A stretch of 64,000 nt of DNA from Paenibacillus polymyxa. Its GTDB lineage: Bacteria; Bacillota; Bacilli; Paenibacillales; Paenibacillaceae. The notes under the pieces are model-generated. The model worked only from the letters and a program-made list of their open reading frames with translations. It had not been told where the DNA came from and ran no database searches. Shown here one piece after another: positions 36,133 to 44,748 of the stretch. How positions within the stretch are numbered: position 1 is the first letter of the stretch; every line of letters begins with the position of its first letter. A program made the translations under genes and the position numbers. The DNA lies in the NCBI RefSeq assembly GCF_018614975.1, contig NZ_JAGGNR010000008.1:372001-436000 (forward strand), written 5' to 3'.

Positions 36133-36894
36133 TTAAACTGTAATGATGCCAATGTCGTATCCGCTCAAACGGTCTGTCTGTTCAGCCTCCAATGGCTGAT
36201 CGGTAACGATCGTATGGACTGCATTTAACCCGGATACCCGGGCAAAGGCACGAACGCCAAATTTACTGGCATCTGCAAGTAAGATGACCTGATCGGATAT
36301 GCCAACCATCTTCTGCTTCAGCCTTGCTTGAAGTTCATTGGACTCACTGATTCCGCCGCCTTCAAGATGTACACCTTTGCACGACATGAACATTTTATCC
36401 ACGTGATACGTTTCCAGAGAACGCTCCGCGAGCGGCCCAACAAAAGACAACGAGCGAGATGCCAGCTGGCCCCCTGTTGAGATGACCTCAACCTTGTCAC
36501 GGCTGCTGAGTTCTGTGGCGATTTTGATCGAGTTGGTTAAAACCGTCAGCGGAAAATCCGGCATGTTCGCTGCCATATAACCTGCCGTTGTGCTGGCATC
36601 CAACAGAATGCGATCACCCGGATAGATCATCGCCAGAGCCGCTTGTGCAATCCGCTTTTTCTCTTCCGCATGGGTTGTCTCCCTGATCCGGTAAGGGATC
36701 TCCGGTTGATCTTCCTTCACGCTCACTGCACCACCGTGAGAGCGACGCAGTCGTCCTGCCTGTTCCAGCCGATCCAGGTCCCGCCGGATGGTTTCCTCCG
36801 TCACCCGGCAGCGCTCACTAAGCTCAGATACACGCATACTGCCCTTTACGTTCACCATCTCCACAATTCGGTCATACCGCTCGGCTGCCAGCAT
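36133..36894 (-). CDS. DeoR family transcriptional regulator (rhamnose region)
   Basis: This 253-residue regulator has the DeoR N-terminal winged helix (SELSERCRVTEETIRRDLDRLEQAGRL, residues 20-46) and the sugar-phosphate-sensing DeoRC domain (LDASTTAGYMA, LTNSIKIA, STGGQL, DKMFMSCKGV). It starts 1 nt after the rhaB stop codon and is co-transcribed with it, so it probably controls rhamnose use. GAGG 6 nt upstream supports the ATG at 36894 over a GTG at 36906. It is clearly paralogous to the DeoR protein at 48530-49297. Confidence 0.92.
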   Translation of the reverse strand: MLAAERYDRIVEMVNVKGSMRVSELSERCRVTEETIRRDLDRLEQAGRLRRSHGGAVSVKEDQPEIPYRIRETTHAEEKKRIAQAALAMIYPGDRILLDASTTAGYMAANMPDFPLTVLTNSIKIATELSSRDKVEVISTGGQLASRSLSFVGPLAERSLETYHVDKMFMSCKGVHLEGGGISESNELQARLKQKMVGISDQVILLADASKFGVRAFARVSGLNAVHTIVTDQPLEAEQTDRLSGYDIGIITV

Positions 36895-36895
36895 G

Positions 36896-38389
36896 TTACA
36901 CCTCACTCCCCGCTTGTGAATTAGATGAAGCCGTCACACGCAGAAATCTGCCGTAAGCATCTTCCCAAATGGACCTGTCCTGCGGCTCATATACAGTTAC
37001 CGGAAATGAATCACGGATGACCTTACGTGCCTCCCAGATATCTTTAAAAGCTCCGCTCGCCATCCATTGCACAGCCATATTCCCGATGGCACTTCCCTCT
37101 GCCGGACCTGCCCATACCGGCTTGCCAATGGAATTTGCAGTCCACTGACATAACAGGCGGTTCTGGATGCCTCCACCGACCATATGCAATCCGTTGAACG
37201 TCTGTCCCGATAATTGTTCCGTCCATTCCAGGACTCTCCTATACTTCAATGCCAAACTCTCCAGAATTGCCCGGGCAATAGCCCCCTGATCCTCTGGTAC
37301 CACTTGCCCGGTATCACGGCAATACTGACGTATTCGGGTCGTCATATCCCCTGCTGGCATGAACAGTTCATCATCCGGATCAAACAAACTCGCAAATGGG
37401 GGTGCCTGTTCCGCCTTTGCCAATAACGCATCATAGCTAATTCCCTGCCCTTGGCGGTCCCACTCCCGCATGCTTTCCTGCAAAATCCACAGACCCATAA
37501 TGTTCTTAAGCAGACGGAATGTTCCGCCCGCCCCGCCTTCATTCGTGAAGTTCAAGGCCAGACTCTGGCTACTTATCGCAGGATGATCTATCTCCGTGCC
37601 CATCAGGGACCAGGTTCCACAACTCAGATAAGCAAATGAACGTTCCGTTGCAGGAACAGCCACAACGGCTGAACCCGTATCATGCTCCGCAACTGCGATC
37701 ACGGGGATCGGGGAAAGTCCCAGATCATTACAGATACTGCTTCGCAATTGTCCAACACGGGTACCTGGCAGCACAGCTTCACCGAACAATTTCTCCGAAA
37801 TGCGAATATGTGCCAGCAACTCACTGTCCCACTGACCCGCCAATGGATTATATACTTGTGTTGTGGTTGCATTGGTGAACTCATTCACGGCTTCGCCGGT
37901 CAGGAAATAACGTAGCAAATCCGGAATCATGAGAAAACGCTCTGCTTCATGAAGTAACGGGGAACCGCTACGCTCTAGCGTCGCCAATTGATACAGGGTA
38001 TTAAAACTAAGAAACTGAATTCCTGTACGTTCGAAGATTCGCTGAGAGCTCAGTTCTTGGCGTACCTGATCCATCATGCCGTTAAACTGTGTATCACGGT
38101 AATGATACGGGTTACCAAGCAACTCACCATTACTGCCAAGCAGACCAAAATCAACGCCCCAGGAATCGATCCCCAGGCTCTCCGGCTTTTCTCCCTGCTG
38201 TTTCACAAGCGTAAGCCCTTGCAACAATTCATGATGCAATCGCAGAATATCCCAGTGCATCCGCTCGCCAACCTTCACTGGTTCATTCTTGAACCGATGA
38301 ATTTCGCTCGTTTCGATCCTTCGATCATTCAGCTGTCCCAGTAGCGCTCTCCCGCTCCCAGCGCCCAAATCATAAGCCAGCACACTCAC
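36896..38389 (-). CDS. rhaB: Rhamnulokinase
   Basis: This 497-residue FGGY-family kinase phosphorylates L-rhamnulose at O1 in the cytosol. The ATP-binding start VLAYDLGAGSGRALLG, the rhamnulokinase-specific IDSWGVDFGLL near residue 93, EHDTGSAV near 255, and the FGGY signature region with MVGGGIQNRLLCQW near 400 are all present. The start is GTG. The other rhamnose genes (isomerase, aldolase, transporter) are not in this window. The upstream region holds a cre-like site and a T-rich DeoR-type repeat. Confidence 0.93.
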   Translation of the reverse strand: MSVLAYDLGAGSGRALLGQLNDRRIETSEIHRFKNEPVKVGERMHWDILRLHHELLQGLTLVKQQGEKPESLGIDSWGVDFGLLGSNGELLGNPYHYRDTQFNGMMDQVRQELSSQRIFERTGIQFLSFNTLYQLATLERSGSPLLHEAERFLMIPDLLRYFLTGEAVNEFTNATTTQVYNPLAGQWDSELLAHIRISEKLFGEAVLPGTRVGQLRSSICNDLGLSPIPVIAVAEHDTGSAVVAVPATERSFAYLSCGTWSLMGTEIDHPAISSQSLALNFTNEGGAGGTFRLLKNIMGLWILQESMREWDRQGQGISYDALLAKAEQAPPFASLFDPDDELFMPAGDMTTRIRQYCRDTGQVVPEDQGAIARAILESLALKYRRVLEWTEQLSGQTFNGLHMVGGGIQNRLLCQWTANSIGKPVWAGPAEGSAIGNMAVQWMASGAFKDIWEARKVIRDSFPVTVYEPQDRSIWEDAYGRFLRVTASSNSQAGSEV

Positions 38390-38467
38390 CGCGCTTCACC
38401 AACCTTTCTAACCAATCCTGTTTTCCAAACGGTATCACTTGATTCAGACCGTAACCCTGTACTTTAT

Positions 38468-38548
38468 TCTGTATTTATTGTTTGTTTGTTTTTGTTTAAT
38501 ACTGTTTTACTTTATTTTACGAGTATATCACCATTGTAAGCGTTTGAA
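38468..38548. promoter_or_regulatory. rhaB control region: cre-like site and A/T-tract operator
   Basis: TTGTAAGCGTTTGAA (38534-38548) matches the CcpA cre consensus at 14 of 15 positions, about 145 nt upstream of rhaB. Between it and the gene, repeated TGTTT units (about 38475-38505) resemble the AAACA-rich operators bound by DeoR-family regulators. Both assignments are inference from pattern and position. Confidence 0.45.
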
Positions 38549-38586
38549 TACCCTTCGGTTTTTCTTTCTTTTGGGTATACTAAAAA

Positions 38587-38613
38587 CGACTCTCTCCCAC
38601 TTGGGAGGAGCCG
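38587..38613 (-). terminator. Terminator of the DUF2500 gene
   Basis: On the minus strand CGGCTCCTCCC pairs with GGGAGAGAGTCG around AAGT and is followed by five T residues, 12 nt past the stop codon at 38625. Confidence 0.85.
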
Positions 38614-38624
38614 CATTTCTTTTT

Positions 38625-39140
38625 TTACGTATAAAACTGGCCTTTGCTTATCCCCGACTGGGGCTGTACATCTCTCTCAAAATGCTTGAAGCGTGTGCCC
38701 TGATACGTCAGCATCCCTCGATCATTTTCCACCATCATGCCATAATGGTTTCCGCCAACGATCAGTTCATTACGCCCCCCGTTGTCGAATTCAAATGTAA
38801 CATAATACCGGGTCGTCGCACTGCTATCGCCGCTTCCACCTGAAACTTCCGTTCGTTTGGCCACCACCGTTGAGTGCAGGGTTAACAAGGCCGTTGCGTT
38901 ATTCGATGACCACGTGCGTACCCCTGAGATGATGGCATATACAATCACACCCGCAACAATAAGGAATACGGCACCAATAAAAATGGAAACAAACGCACCC
39001 ATGGCACCAAACTCATTCAATCCGGAAAAAAAACCACCCTGATTGCCTTCAAAACCCGGTACTCCACTCATGTCGTCAAACACACCAAAGCCGTCCACGC
39101 TTAATTGGCCCATCGATGAGGACACGCTCGTTAACGCCAT
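38625..39140 (-). CDS. DUF2500 family membrane protein
   Basis: The 171-residue product has a glycine- and phenylalanine-rich N-terminus, one transmembrane helix (FVSIFIGAVFLIVAGVIVYAII, about residues 50-71) and a C-terminal beta-rich domain of about 95 residues. That domain (VVAKRTEVSGG, TTRYYVTFEFDNGGRNEL, MMVENDRGMLTYQGTRFKHFER) is the DUF2500 pattern. The function of the family is unknown. AAAGGAACGATG lies upstream of the ATG. Confidence 0.88.
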   Translation of the reverse strand: MALTSVSSSMGQLSVDGFGVFDDMSGVPGFEGNQGGFFSGLNEFGAMGAFVSIFIGAVFLIVAGVIVYAIISGVRTWSSNNATALLTLHSTVVAKRTEVSGGSGDSSATTRYYVTFEFDNGGRNELIVGGNHYGMMVENDRGMLTYQGTRFKHFERDVQPQSGISKGQFYT

Positions 39141-39172
39141 TCATCATCGTTCCTTTCCCCTTGCAAAATAAG

Positions 39173-39205
39173 ATGCACCGCCCCCACGCAAGGAAGGCGG
39201 TGCAT
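39173..39205 (-). terminator. Terminator of pepF
   Basis: ATGCACCGCC pairs exactly with GGCGGTGCAT, followed on the minus strand by TCTTATTTT. It is about 45 nt past the pepF stop codon at 39250. Confidence 0.8.
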
Positions 39206-39249
39206 GCAGACAACCCGTTCTGCCTTGTCCGTATACTATATGAACCAGA

Positions 39250-41052
39250 TCAGGAATACAGACGTTCAAGTTCGTCGACCAGACTGCCGACATAAGCAAC
39301 CGCAGAGCGAATCGGCTCAGGTCCGGACATATCCACACCCGCAAGCTTCATTAACTCCTGCGGTGTGAGACTTCCACCAGCTTTGAGTGCATCAAGCCAG
39401 CGATCTACCGCAGGCTGTCCCTCTTCCCGGATCTGCTGTGCTGCGGCTGTGGAAGCTGTCAAACCTGCCGCATAGGTATATGGATACAGACCCATATAAT
39501 AATGAGGTTGTCTCATCCACGTGAGCTTGGCCCCTTCATCAATTACCAGATCAGGTCCCCAGAATTCGGAAAGGATGTCTCCTTTGAGCTGACTTAACGT
39601 CTTCGCCGTAATGGGCTCATCATTGGTTGCGCGTGCATACACTCTGCGCTGTAATTCCCCTTCCAGCAGATGTGTAACGAAGTTATGGTAATACGTATTC
39701 AACAGTTGCAAAATGACCCAGCGACGCATTCTCGGATTATCGGAACGCTTCAATAGATGGTCTGCCAGCAGCATTTCATTCATGGTCGATGGTGCCTCAA
39801 TGAAATAAAGAGATGGTCTTGTATTCGTGAGCCGTTGGTAACGTCCCGCAAGCATGAAGTGGCCTGCATGCCCCACTTCATGGGCAAGTGTAAATGCTCC
39901 GCGCATATTGTTCGCCCATGAAATTAAGATATAGGAGTGTGAACCATATATAGAGGAGCAAAATGCCCCTGTGGATTTGCCTGCATTATCTGCGTAATCC
40001 ACCCAGCGATCACTGAATGCGCGCTCTACGATCTCCCCATACTCCGGCCCAAGTACATCAAGTGCTTCTCGAATGAGTGTGCACGCCTCATCATATGTAA
40101 TGGCAGGGCTAAATTCAGGATCAAGCGGAGCCTTCAGATCACAGAACATCAGTTTGTCCAGACCCAGCTCACGTTTCTTGAGAGCCGCCAGTCTGCGCAT
40201 ATGAGGTGCGAGTTCCTGCTGGATAATATCCAGAATATTATTGTACATCTCTTTGCTCACTTGCTGTGGGCTGAGAAGCATATCTGTAACATCGTCGTAA
40301 CCACGCAGCCTGGATAAAACAACCTGTTTCTTCACTTCGGTTGCATAACCTTCTGCGAACGTATTTTTGTATTCATTTAATGTCGAGCTGAATGCAGCAT
40401 AAGCAGAACGACGCAGCTTTGTATCGGACGACATCTCATAATTATTTTCATAGAATGACCAGGACAGTGGACGATTATTGTCCTCTCCATCAAGAGCATC
40501 GTCAAACGTCATGTCTGCCAGTTTACCGCGCAGATAGATACGATATGGCGAATCCAGCACCTCTCCAAGTGAAGCGAGTACCTTCTCGGTCTCGGGCGTA
40601 AGCCGATGTTCTTTTTCTCGAATCAAACGCTCCAAACTGCGCGCATACGGCTCTAATCCCGGAAGTTCTTCAAGGTAACGTTCAACGGTTCCTTCCGGCA
40701 GATCAACGATCTCCGAATTGACAAAAGACAAGGACGACGACAGATTTGATAGAATATCTCCTGCTTTAGCTGAATTCTCAATATTCACCGGATTGGTGCT
40801 GTCCTCTGACTGCTTCAGGCGGGCATAAGAAGCCGTCTTGCCGATCCGCTCCTGCAAAGCTTCACGCGCATCCAGACAAGCCAGCAATTGTTCAGCGCCT
40901 TCACCCAGTCGTCCTTTGAACGTTTCGATCTGGGCAGCAGCCTCAGGAAGTAATCGAAGCTCCTGCTCCCACTCTACATCGGTTGCAAACAAGTCTCTCA
41001 GATTCCAAGTCGTTTCTGGATCTACCTCAGCACGTGTACGTATTTTTTCCAT
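39250..41052 (-). CDS. pepF: Oligoendopeptidase F
   Basis: This 600-residue M3B zinc peptidase cuts peptides of about 7-17 residues in the cytosol. The N-terminal helical domain and the catalytic domain are complete; the zinc motif HEVGH is at residues 391-395 and the third ligand lies in YFIEAPSTMNEMLL about 25 residues later. The C-terminal LKAGGSLTPQELMKLAGVDM is typical of the family. It is the canonical-length PepF, in contrast with the shorter M3 enzyme at 1717-3411. Copy C of the 48-bp repeat lies 137 nt upstream. Confidence 0.95.
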   Translation of the reverse strand: MEKIRTRAEVDPETTWNLRDLFATDVEWEQELRLLPEAAAQIETFKGRLGEGAEQLLACLDAREALQERIGKTASYARLKQSEDSTNPVNIENSAKAGDILSNLSSSLSFVNSEIVDLPEGTVERYLEELPGLEPYARSLERLIREKEHRLTPETEKVLASLGEVLDSPYRIYLRGKLADMTFDDALDGEDNNRPLSWSFYENNYEMSSDTKLRRSAYAAFSSTLNEYKNTFAEGYATEVKKQVVLSRLRGYDDVTDMLLSPQQVSKEMYNNILDIIQQELAPHMRRLAALKKRELGLDKLMFCDLKAPLDPEFSPAITYDEACTLIREALDVLGPEYGEIVERAFSDRWVDYADNAGKSTGAFCSSIYGSHSYILISWANNMRGAFTLAHEVGHAGHFMLAGRYQRLTNTRPSLYFIEAPSTMNEMLLADHLLKRSDNPRMRRWVILQLLNTYYHNFVTHLLEGELQRRVYARATNDEPITAKTLSQLKGDILSEFWGPDLVIDEGAKLTWMRQPHYYMGLYPYTYAAGLTASTAAAQQIREEGQPAVDRWLDALKAGGSLTPQELMKLAGVDMSGPEPIRSAVAYVGSLVDELERLYS

Positions 41053-41360
41053 CTTTAGTTGTCACCCTCCCTGCATTTCCAATATCTCTCATCGTATCAT
41101 ATTCTGCTTATCTATACATGACATCTGCGAACAATGAGACTTTTGGTATGGATTTATGGTAGAGCAGACAAACGGAGTACTCCGTATTACTCCGCTGGCA
41201 GAATAGCCTTTCGATCGCTGTTATCCCCGGATTTTTTGATTCACTTTTATTAAGGTGAAAATCCGTTGATAAAGGCGAACGCTTCGCTTCTTAAGTCTAT
41301 TTCTGCCCGCTACGTTTGGAGTAAACTATTAATCCACTGACCATGGTTTGAAAGTAACTA
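41053..41360. other. Intergenic region upstream of pepF
   Basis: No gene is seen. It holds repeat copy C and presumably the pepF promoter. An inverted GGAGTACTCC precedes the repeat at about 41174-41183. Confidence 0.5.
41189..41236. repeat. 48-bp dispersed repeat, copy C (upstream of pepF)
   Basis: Matches copies A and B at 43 of 48 positions, in the same orientation; the CGATCGCTGTTATCCCC core is unchanged. Confidence 0.8.
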
Positions 41361-41402
41361 AAAAAAACGCCAGGTAATGGAAGAATCCATTTACCCGGCG
41401 GT
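41361..41402 (-). terminator. Terminator of hxlR
   Basis: On the minus strand CCGCCGGGTAA pairs with TTACCTGGCG, with an inner ATGGA/TCCAT pairing, followed by eight T residues. It lies about 20 nt past the stop codon at 41423. Confidence 0.85.
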
Positions 41403-41422
41403 TCATTATAGAACTTACTTAT

Positions 41423-41782
41423 TTAGCTTTCTTTCCAGATTACATTTTCGCCATAGTTTTTACCCCAGTTATACATCGCGTGCAGGACAGGCATCAGGCT
41501 CTGACCGTGATCTGTCAACGTATATTCCACTCGAGGAGGTACTTCTGCATATACCTTACGCTCAATCAGCTTGTCTTCCTCCAGCTCACGTAGCTGGTTA
41601 GTCAGCATCTTCTGGGTGATATGAGGGATTAGACGTTTCAACTCACTGAAACGTTTGGTGCCTTCCAGACCCAAATGCCACAATATAATCAGTTTCCATT
41701 TGCCACCAATCACCGCAAGGGTCAATTCCTTCTCACAGTTGATTTCTTTCAGATTAATTCGTTCCTTGACTTCGGCTGCCAT
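41423..41782 (-). CDS. hxlR: HxlR family transcriptional regulator
   Basis: This 119-residue winged-helix regulator has the HxlR core: [22 protein letters not shown] (residues 15-36), [24 protein letters not shown] and the wing [13 protein letters not shown]. The conserved cysteine near the N-terminus, thought to sense electrophiles in this family, is present. It lies just downstream of hxlAB, so it probably activates them in response to formaldehyde. A longer frame to 41875 exists, but the ATG at 41782 gives the normal family length. Control of another gene cannot be excluded. Confidence 0.82.
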   Translation of the reverse strand: MAAEVKERINLKEINCEKELTLAVIGGKWKLIILWHLGLEGTKRFSELKRLIPHITQKMLTNQLRELEEDKLIERKVYAEVPPRVEYTLTDHGQSLMPVLHAMYNWGKNYGENVIWKES

Positions 41783-41997
41783 GGCTCCGAGCCCCCTCAT
41801 CTTCAATCTTATATCGCGTATATTACACATATCACGGGGACACTTCACACGAGGTAAGCTTTCCGCTCCATGCATGATGTAATAAGTACATTCATTCGAT
41901 ACAGCTATCTATTAATTCTACTACAGCCTGGTCGGGATGCAAAGTTTAACTGAAAATCACGGATAAAACCTATACAGATGAATGACTATGTATCACA

Positions 41998-42040
41998 GAA
42001 AAGACCAGAACCCTTCATAATCAAAGGATTCCGGTCTTTC
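41998..42040 (-). terminator. Terminator of hxlAB
   Basis: On the minus strand AAAGACCGGAATCCTTT pairs with AAGGGTTCTGGTCTTT, followed by C and few T residues. It separates hxlB from hxlR, so hxlR probably has its own promoter. Confidence 0.75.
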
Positions 42041-42049
42041 ATCTATTCA

Positions 42050-42613
42050 CTATTCCAGGTTCGCGTGGCGACCAAACATATCCGCTCCGGTCATACCCTT
42101 CATTTCCATCATCGTAAGGATGAGAGCATCCATGCCGATTAACAGTCCTTGTTCGAACAACGAGCCCATCGGCTGAATGGTTACTGCCGCTCCGGAAGTT
42201 GCTGTGTCCTCTTTGGCTGAAGCCGGGAGACGCACTACCGTAGTTGCCAATTTCCCAATCGTGGACTCTGGCTTAATCGTAATGAGACCTACAGGTGCAC
42301 CAGCTTGACTAGCTTTCTGAGCCATGGCTACCAGACTGCCTGTCTCTCCTGAGCCAGAGCACAGCAAGAGGAAATCCTTCGAGCTGATCCCAGGTGTTAC
42401 GGTTTCGCCCACCACATATACACGAAGCCCCATCTGCATCAGTCTCATGGCAAAAGCCTTCCCCATAAGTCCTGACCGGCCTGCTCCTGCTACAAAAATC
42501 TGTTCCGCAGCCAGAATGTGCTCAGCCATTGCTTGCATCTCTGCATCGTCGATCTGGCTTAACGTACGTTCCAGCTCCTTCAAGATGTCAGCTGCGTACT
42601 GTGTTTTGCTCAT
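42050..42613 (-). CDS. hxlB: 6-phospho-3-hexuloisomerase
   Basis: This 187-residue SIS-domain isomerase converts D-arabino-3-hexulose 6-phosphate to fructose 6-phosphate, the second step of the ribulose monophosphate route of formaldehyde fixation. The SIS motifs are FVAGAGRSGLMGKAFAMRLMQMG near residue 42 and LLLCSGSGETGSLVAMAQKA near 84; the length equals Bacillus subtilis HxlB. AAGGG 7 nt upstream supports the ATG at 42613, 4 nt after the hxlA stop codon. Confidence 0.95.
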   Translation of the reverse strand: MSKTQYAADILKELERTLSQIDDAEMQAMAEHILAAEQIFVAGAGRSGLMGKAFAMRLMQMGLRVYVVGETVTPGISSKDFLLLCSGSGETGSLVAMAQKASQAGAPVGLITIKPESTIGKLATTVVRLPASAKEDTATSGAAVTIQPMGSLFEQGLLIGMDALILTMMEMKGMTGADMFGRHANLE

Positions 42614-42617
42614 CTGC

Positions 42618-43253
42618 TTACCCTTGTTTAACGAGACGTTGCATTTCAGCTGCAACTGCGGCTTTGTCTGCTTGTCCTGTGATACCGCCGCCTACAATAA
42701 CCAGATCCGGTTGTGCTTTGATTACTTCTGGCAATGTTTCCAGCTTGATTCCACCAGCAACAGCCGTTTTAGCATTTTTCACAGCTGCTTTGATCGTTTG
42801 CAGATCTTCGAACGGGCTTTGTCCTTCAGCTTGCAGGTCATAACCTGTGTGTACACAGATGTAATCTACGCCAAGCGCATCAATTTCACGAGCACGTTGT
42901 TCAAGGTTAGGCACGTTGATCATGTCCACAAGAACTTGTTTGTTTTGTTTCTTCGCTTCTGCTACTGCACCTTTGATCGTACTGTCATTGGTTGCCCCAA
43001 GCACAGTGATCAGATCCGCACCAGCCTCAGCAGCTTTCATGATTTCATAACCACCAGCGTCCATAATTTTAAGGTCTGCAAGAACTTGCAGATGAGGGAA
43101 TGCTTCTTTCATCGCTTTAACCGCGTGCAAACCTTCATTAATAACGATTGGAGTACCAATCTCAACGATATCAATATATTGCTCAACCTCTTTAACCAGT
43201 GCGATACCTTCAGGGATATTTACCAAGTCGAGCGCCAATTGCAATTTCATCAT
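42618..43253 (-). CDS. hxlA: 3-hexulose-6-phosphate synthase
   Basis: This 211-residue TIM-barrel enzyme of the orotidine-decarboxylase suprafamily joins formaldehyde to ribulose 5-phosphate. Landmarks are LQLALDLVNIPEG at the start, the metal-site DLKIMDAGGYE near residue 61, and the phosphate-binding VAGGIKLETL and VIVGGGITG segments. With hxlB it detoxifies and assimilates formaldehyde. AAAGGAG precedes two adjacent ATGs; the first is used. The promoter region has an inverted repeat that may bind HxlR. Confidence 0.96.
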   Translation of the reverse strand: MMKLQLALDLVNIPEGIALVKEVEQYIDIVEIGTPIVINEGLHAVKAMKEAFPHLQVLADLKIMDAGGYEIMKAAEAGADLITVLGATNDSTIKGAVAEAKKQNKQVLVDMINVPNLEQRAREIDALGVDYICVHTGYDLQAEGQSPFEDLQTIKAAVKNAKTAVAGGIKLETLPEVIKAQPDLVIVGGGITGQADKAAVAAEMQRLVKQG

Positions 43254-43590
43254 TTATTTCTCCTTTGTTGTTCAAGTATGATTCGTTCCTGTAAAAATAA
43301 TAATCAGATATTTAGCCTGCACCAATTGGTCTGTTCAGATGCATGCAGTGTTTGTTTTGACTACTCACTCATTGTAGACCCTGACTATCCATTCAGGAAG
43401 TACGCACTTTGAAGTGGGGTAGTTACTTGCACGATACTATTGATAGTTATTCGTTGTTAGGAGAATATGAAATCTATTCCCTCTTGAATTCACTCGAAAA
43501 ATATATGTAATTATTTTACATAAAATATCGTATGTGTTTCACTATATATGAAAATGGAAAATTATTAAAAATAAAACAACCAAATTTGAA
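43254..43590. other. Intergenic region between hxlA and the secreted protein gene
   Basis: This 340-nt divergent spacer holds no gene. It contains the hxlAB control repeat at 43398-43428, a second short inverted repeat (ACTATTGATAGT, near 43435-43447) and, to the right, AT-rich sequence that should hold the promoter of the secreted protein gene. Confidence 0.5.
43398..43428. promoter_or_regulatory. Inverted repeat upstream of hxlA, possible HxlR site
   Basis: AAGTACGCACTT and AAGTGGGGTAGTTACTT form an inverted repeat around TG with a perfect CACTT/AAGTG centre. HxlR-family regulators bind such AT-flanked inverted repeats upstream of their targets. It lies about 145 nt from hxlA; the regulator assignment is inference. 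Confidence 0.45.
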
Positions 43591-43602
43591 GGAGGAATCA
43601 TT

Positions 43603-44496
43603 ATGAAATTTAAGTCCTTAATTTCCGGTTTTTTGGTCGCAGCTCTATTATCTATCGGGCCAAATGTTTTTGCAGATTCATCTAAACCACAAGCTTTTGA
43701 GGGGATTGCTTATAACAAGGCCGATTTGAATGAGTTTGCAAGCTTAGAGAACATTAAGTTCTCCCAAGATGAAGGAAATCTAGAAGTAAGTTTTGAACTT
43801 AATGGGAAGATTATTGAAATTGAGGCCGTTAACTTCGGCAAAGATGAAAACGGAAATAAATATGCGACAAAGGAACGTGAAGACGGTATTTCGTTCAATC
43901 TACTTGAATCCAATGGTAATATTACGGGTGTAGCAGTAAACACCAAGGTTTCTCCTATAAATCAAACCATTGAGGATGCATTTGGGTTTGTTATCTCTAA
44001 AAGTGCGGATCAAACTGAACTGAAGCAAACACTAAATCAAGTACAATCTGAACATAGCATAACTCTTAAAAAATCTATACAAAATATCAATTCCCTTCCT
44101 CACCAAGAACTGTCTCTAACTGATGTTCGCCCCATGGCTGCTGATTTGCATGTACTGGCAAGTGGACTAAGTGTTCCATTTTTAATCAGCGGTGGTTTCT
44201 CAGAAGGCTGGGTATATTCTAGTTATCAAACTCAACAATTTTTCAAACTTACTAATTTAAGATACAGTATCGCTTATAACTGGCCTTCTGATGGCGTATC
44301 ATTATGGTATGATTACTTGAACAGTAATCAGGCATATCACTCACCGGCTTGGCCGTCTGCTGGACAACAGAATGTAGGAGGAGAATGGATTATTGATGCT
44401 ACTAAAGGTAAATTCGCAGCAGAAACTACAGTTAGTGCTATTGTAAAACTCGTTCCTCTGATGTGGACAATCTATGATACAGCTAATATTCGATAA
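43603..44496 (+). CDS. Secreted protein of unknown function, 297 residues
   Basis: The product starts with a Sec signal peptide (KFKSLISGFLVAALLSIGPNVFA, probable cleavage after residue 25, FADSS). The mature part has an acidic N-terminal domain (about 26-180) and, after a hinge near VRPMAADLHVLASGLS, an aromatic-rich C-terminal domain (WVYSSYQTQQFFKLTNLRYSIAYNWPSDGV, LWYDYLNSNQAY). The layout could be a propeptide plus mature exported protein, loosely like large secreted bacteriocins of the geobacillin-26 kind, but I cannot support that firmly. GAAGGAGGAATCATT is a strong ribosome binding site. A good terminator follows. Lower GC than its neighbours suggests later acquisition. Confidence 0.75.
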   Translation: MKFKSLISGFLVAALLSIGPNVFADSSKPQAFEGIAYNKADLNEFASLENIKFSQDEGNLEVSFELNGKIIEIEAVNFGKDENGNKYATKEREDGISFNLLESNGNITGVAVNTKVSPINQTIEDAFGFVISKSADQTELKQTLNQVQSEHSITLKKSIQNINSLPHQELSLTDVRPMAADLHVLASGLSVPFLISGGFSEGWVYSSYQTQQFFKLTNLRYSIAYNWPSDGVSLWYDYLNSNQAYHSPAWPSAGQQNVGGEWIIDATKGKFAAETTVSAIVKLVPLMWTIYDTANIR

Positions 44497-44535
44497 AGTA
44501 TAAGACTATTAAACGGCTACAAAATATTCAGTGAT

Positions 44536-44567
44536 ACCCAAGTCATATTACTGCCTTGGGTTTTTTT
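44536..44567 (+). terminator. Terminator of the secreted protein gene
   Basis: ACCCAAG pairs with CTTGGGT and is followed by seven T residues, about 40 nt past the stop codon at 44496. Confidence 0.85.
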
Positions 44568-44696
44568 ATGTGTTCAAGTAAATGTACATCGGGGAAACGA
44601 TCGGTTACCTATCCTCTGTATTCATATTAAGCCTTGAATTGCAATCCATGCTCTGTTACGTAAATATTCACGCAATTTTCAGACAATAGAGACATT

Positions 44697-44727
44697 AAAA
44701 AGCTGTCAAGGACTCTCTCGACAGCCT
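44697..44727 (-). terminator. Terminator of the DUF6199-like gene
   Basis: On the minus strand GGCTGTCGAGA pairs with CTTGACAGCT, followed by five T residues, about 20 nt past the stop codon at 44749. Confidence 0.8.
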
Positions 44728-44748
44728 GAATCGTTCCAGAAAGTTATT

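Noticed and set aside
42324-43412. 362-codon plus-strand frame opposite hxlB and hxlA
   Set aside because: It is a shadow of two well-identified genes; the translation is cysteine- and serine-rich with no domain and no ribosome binding site.
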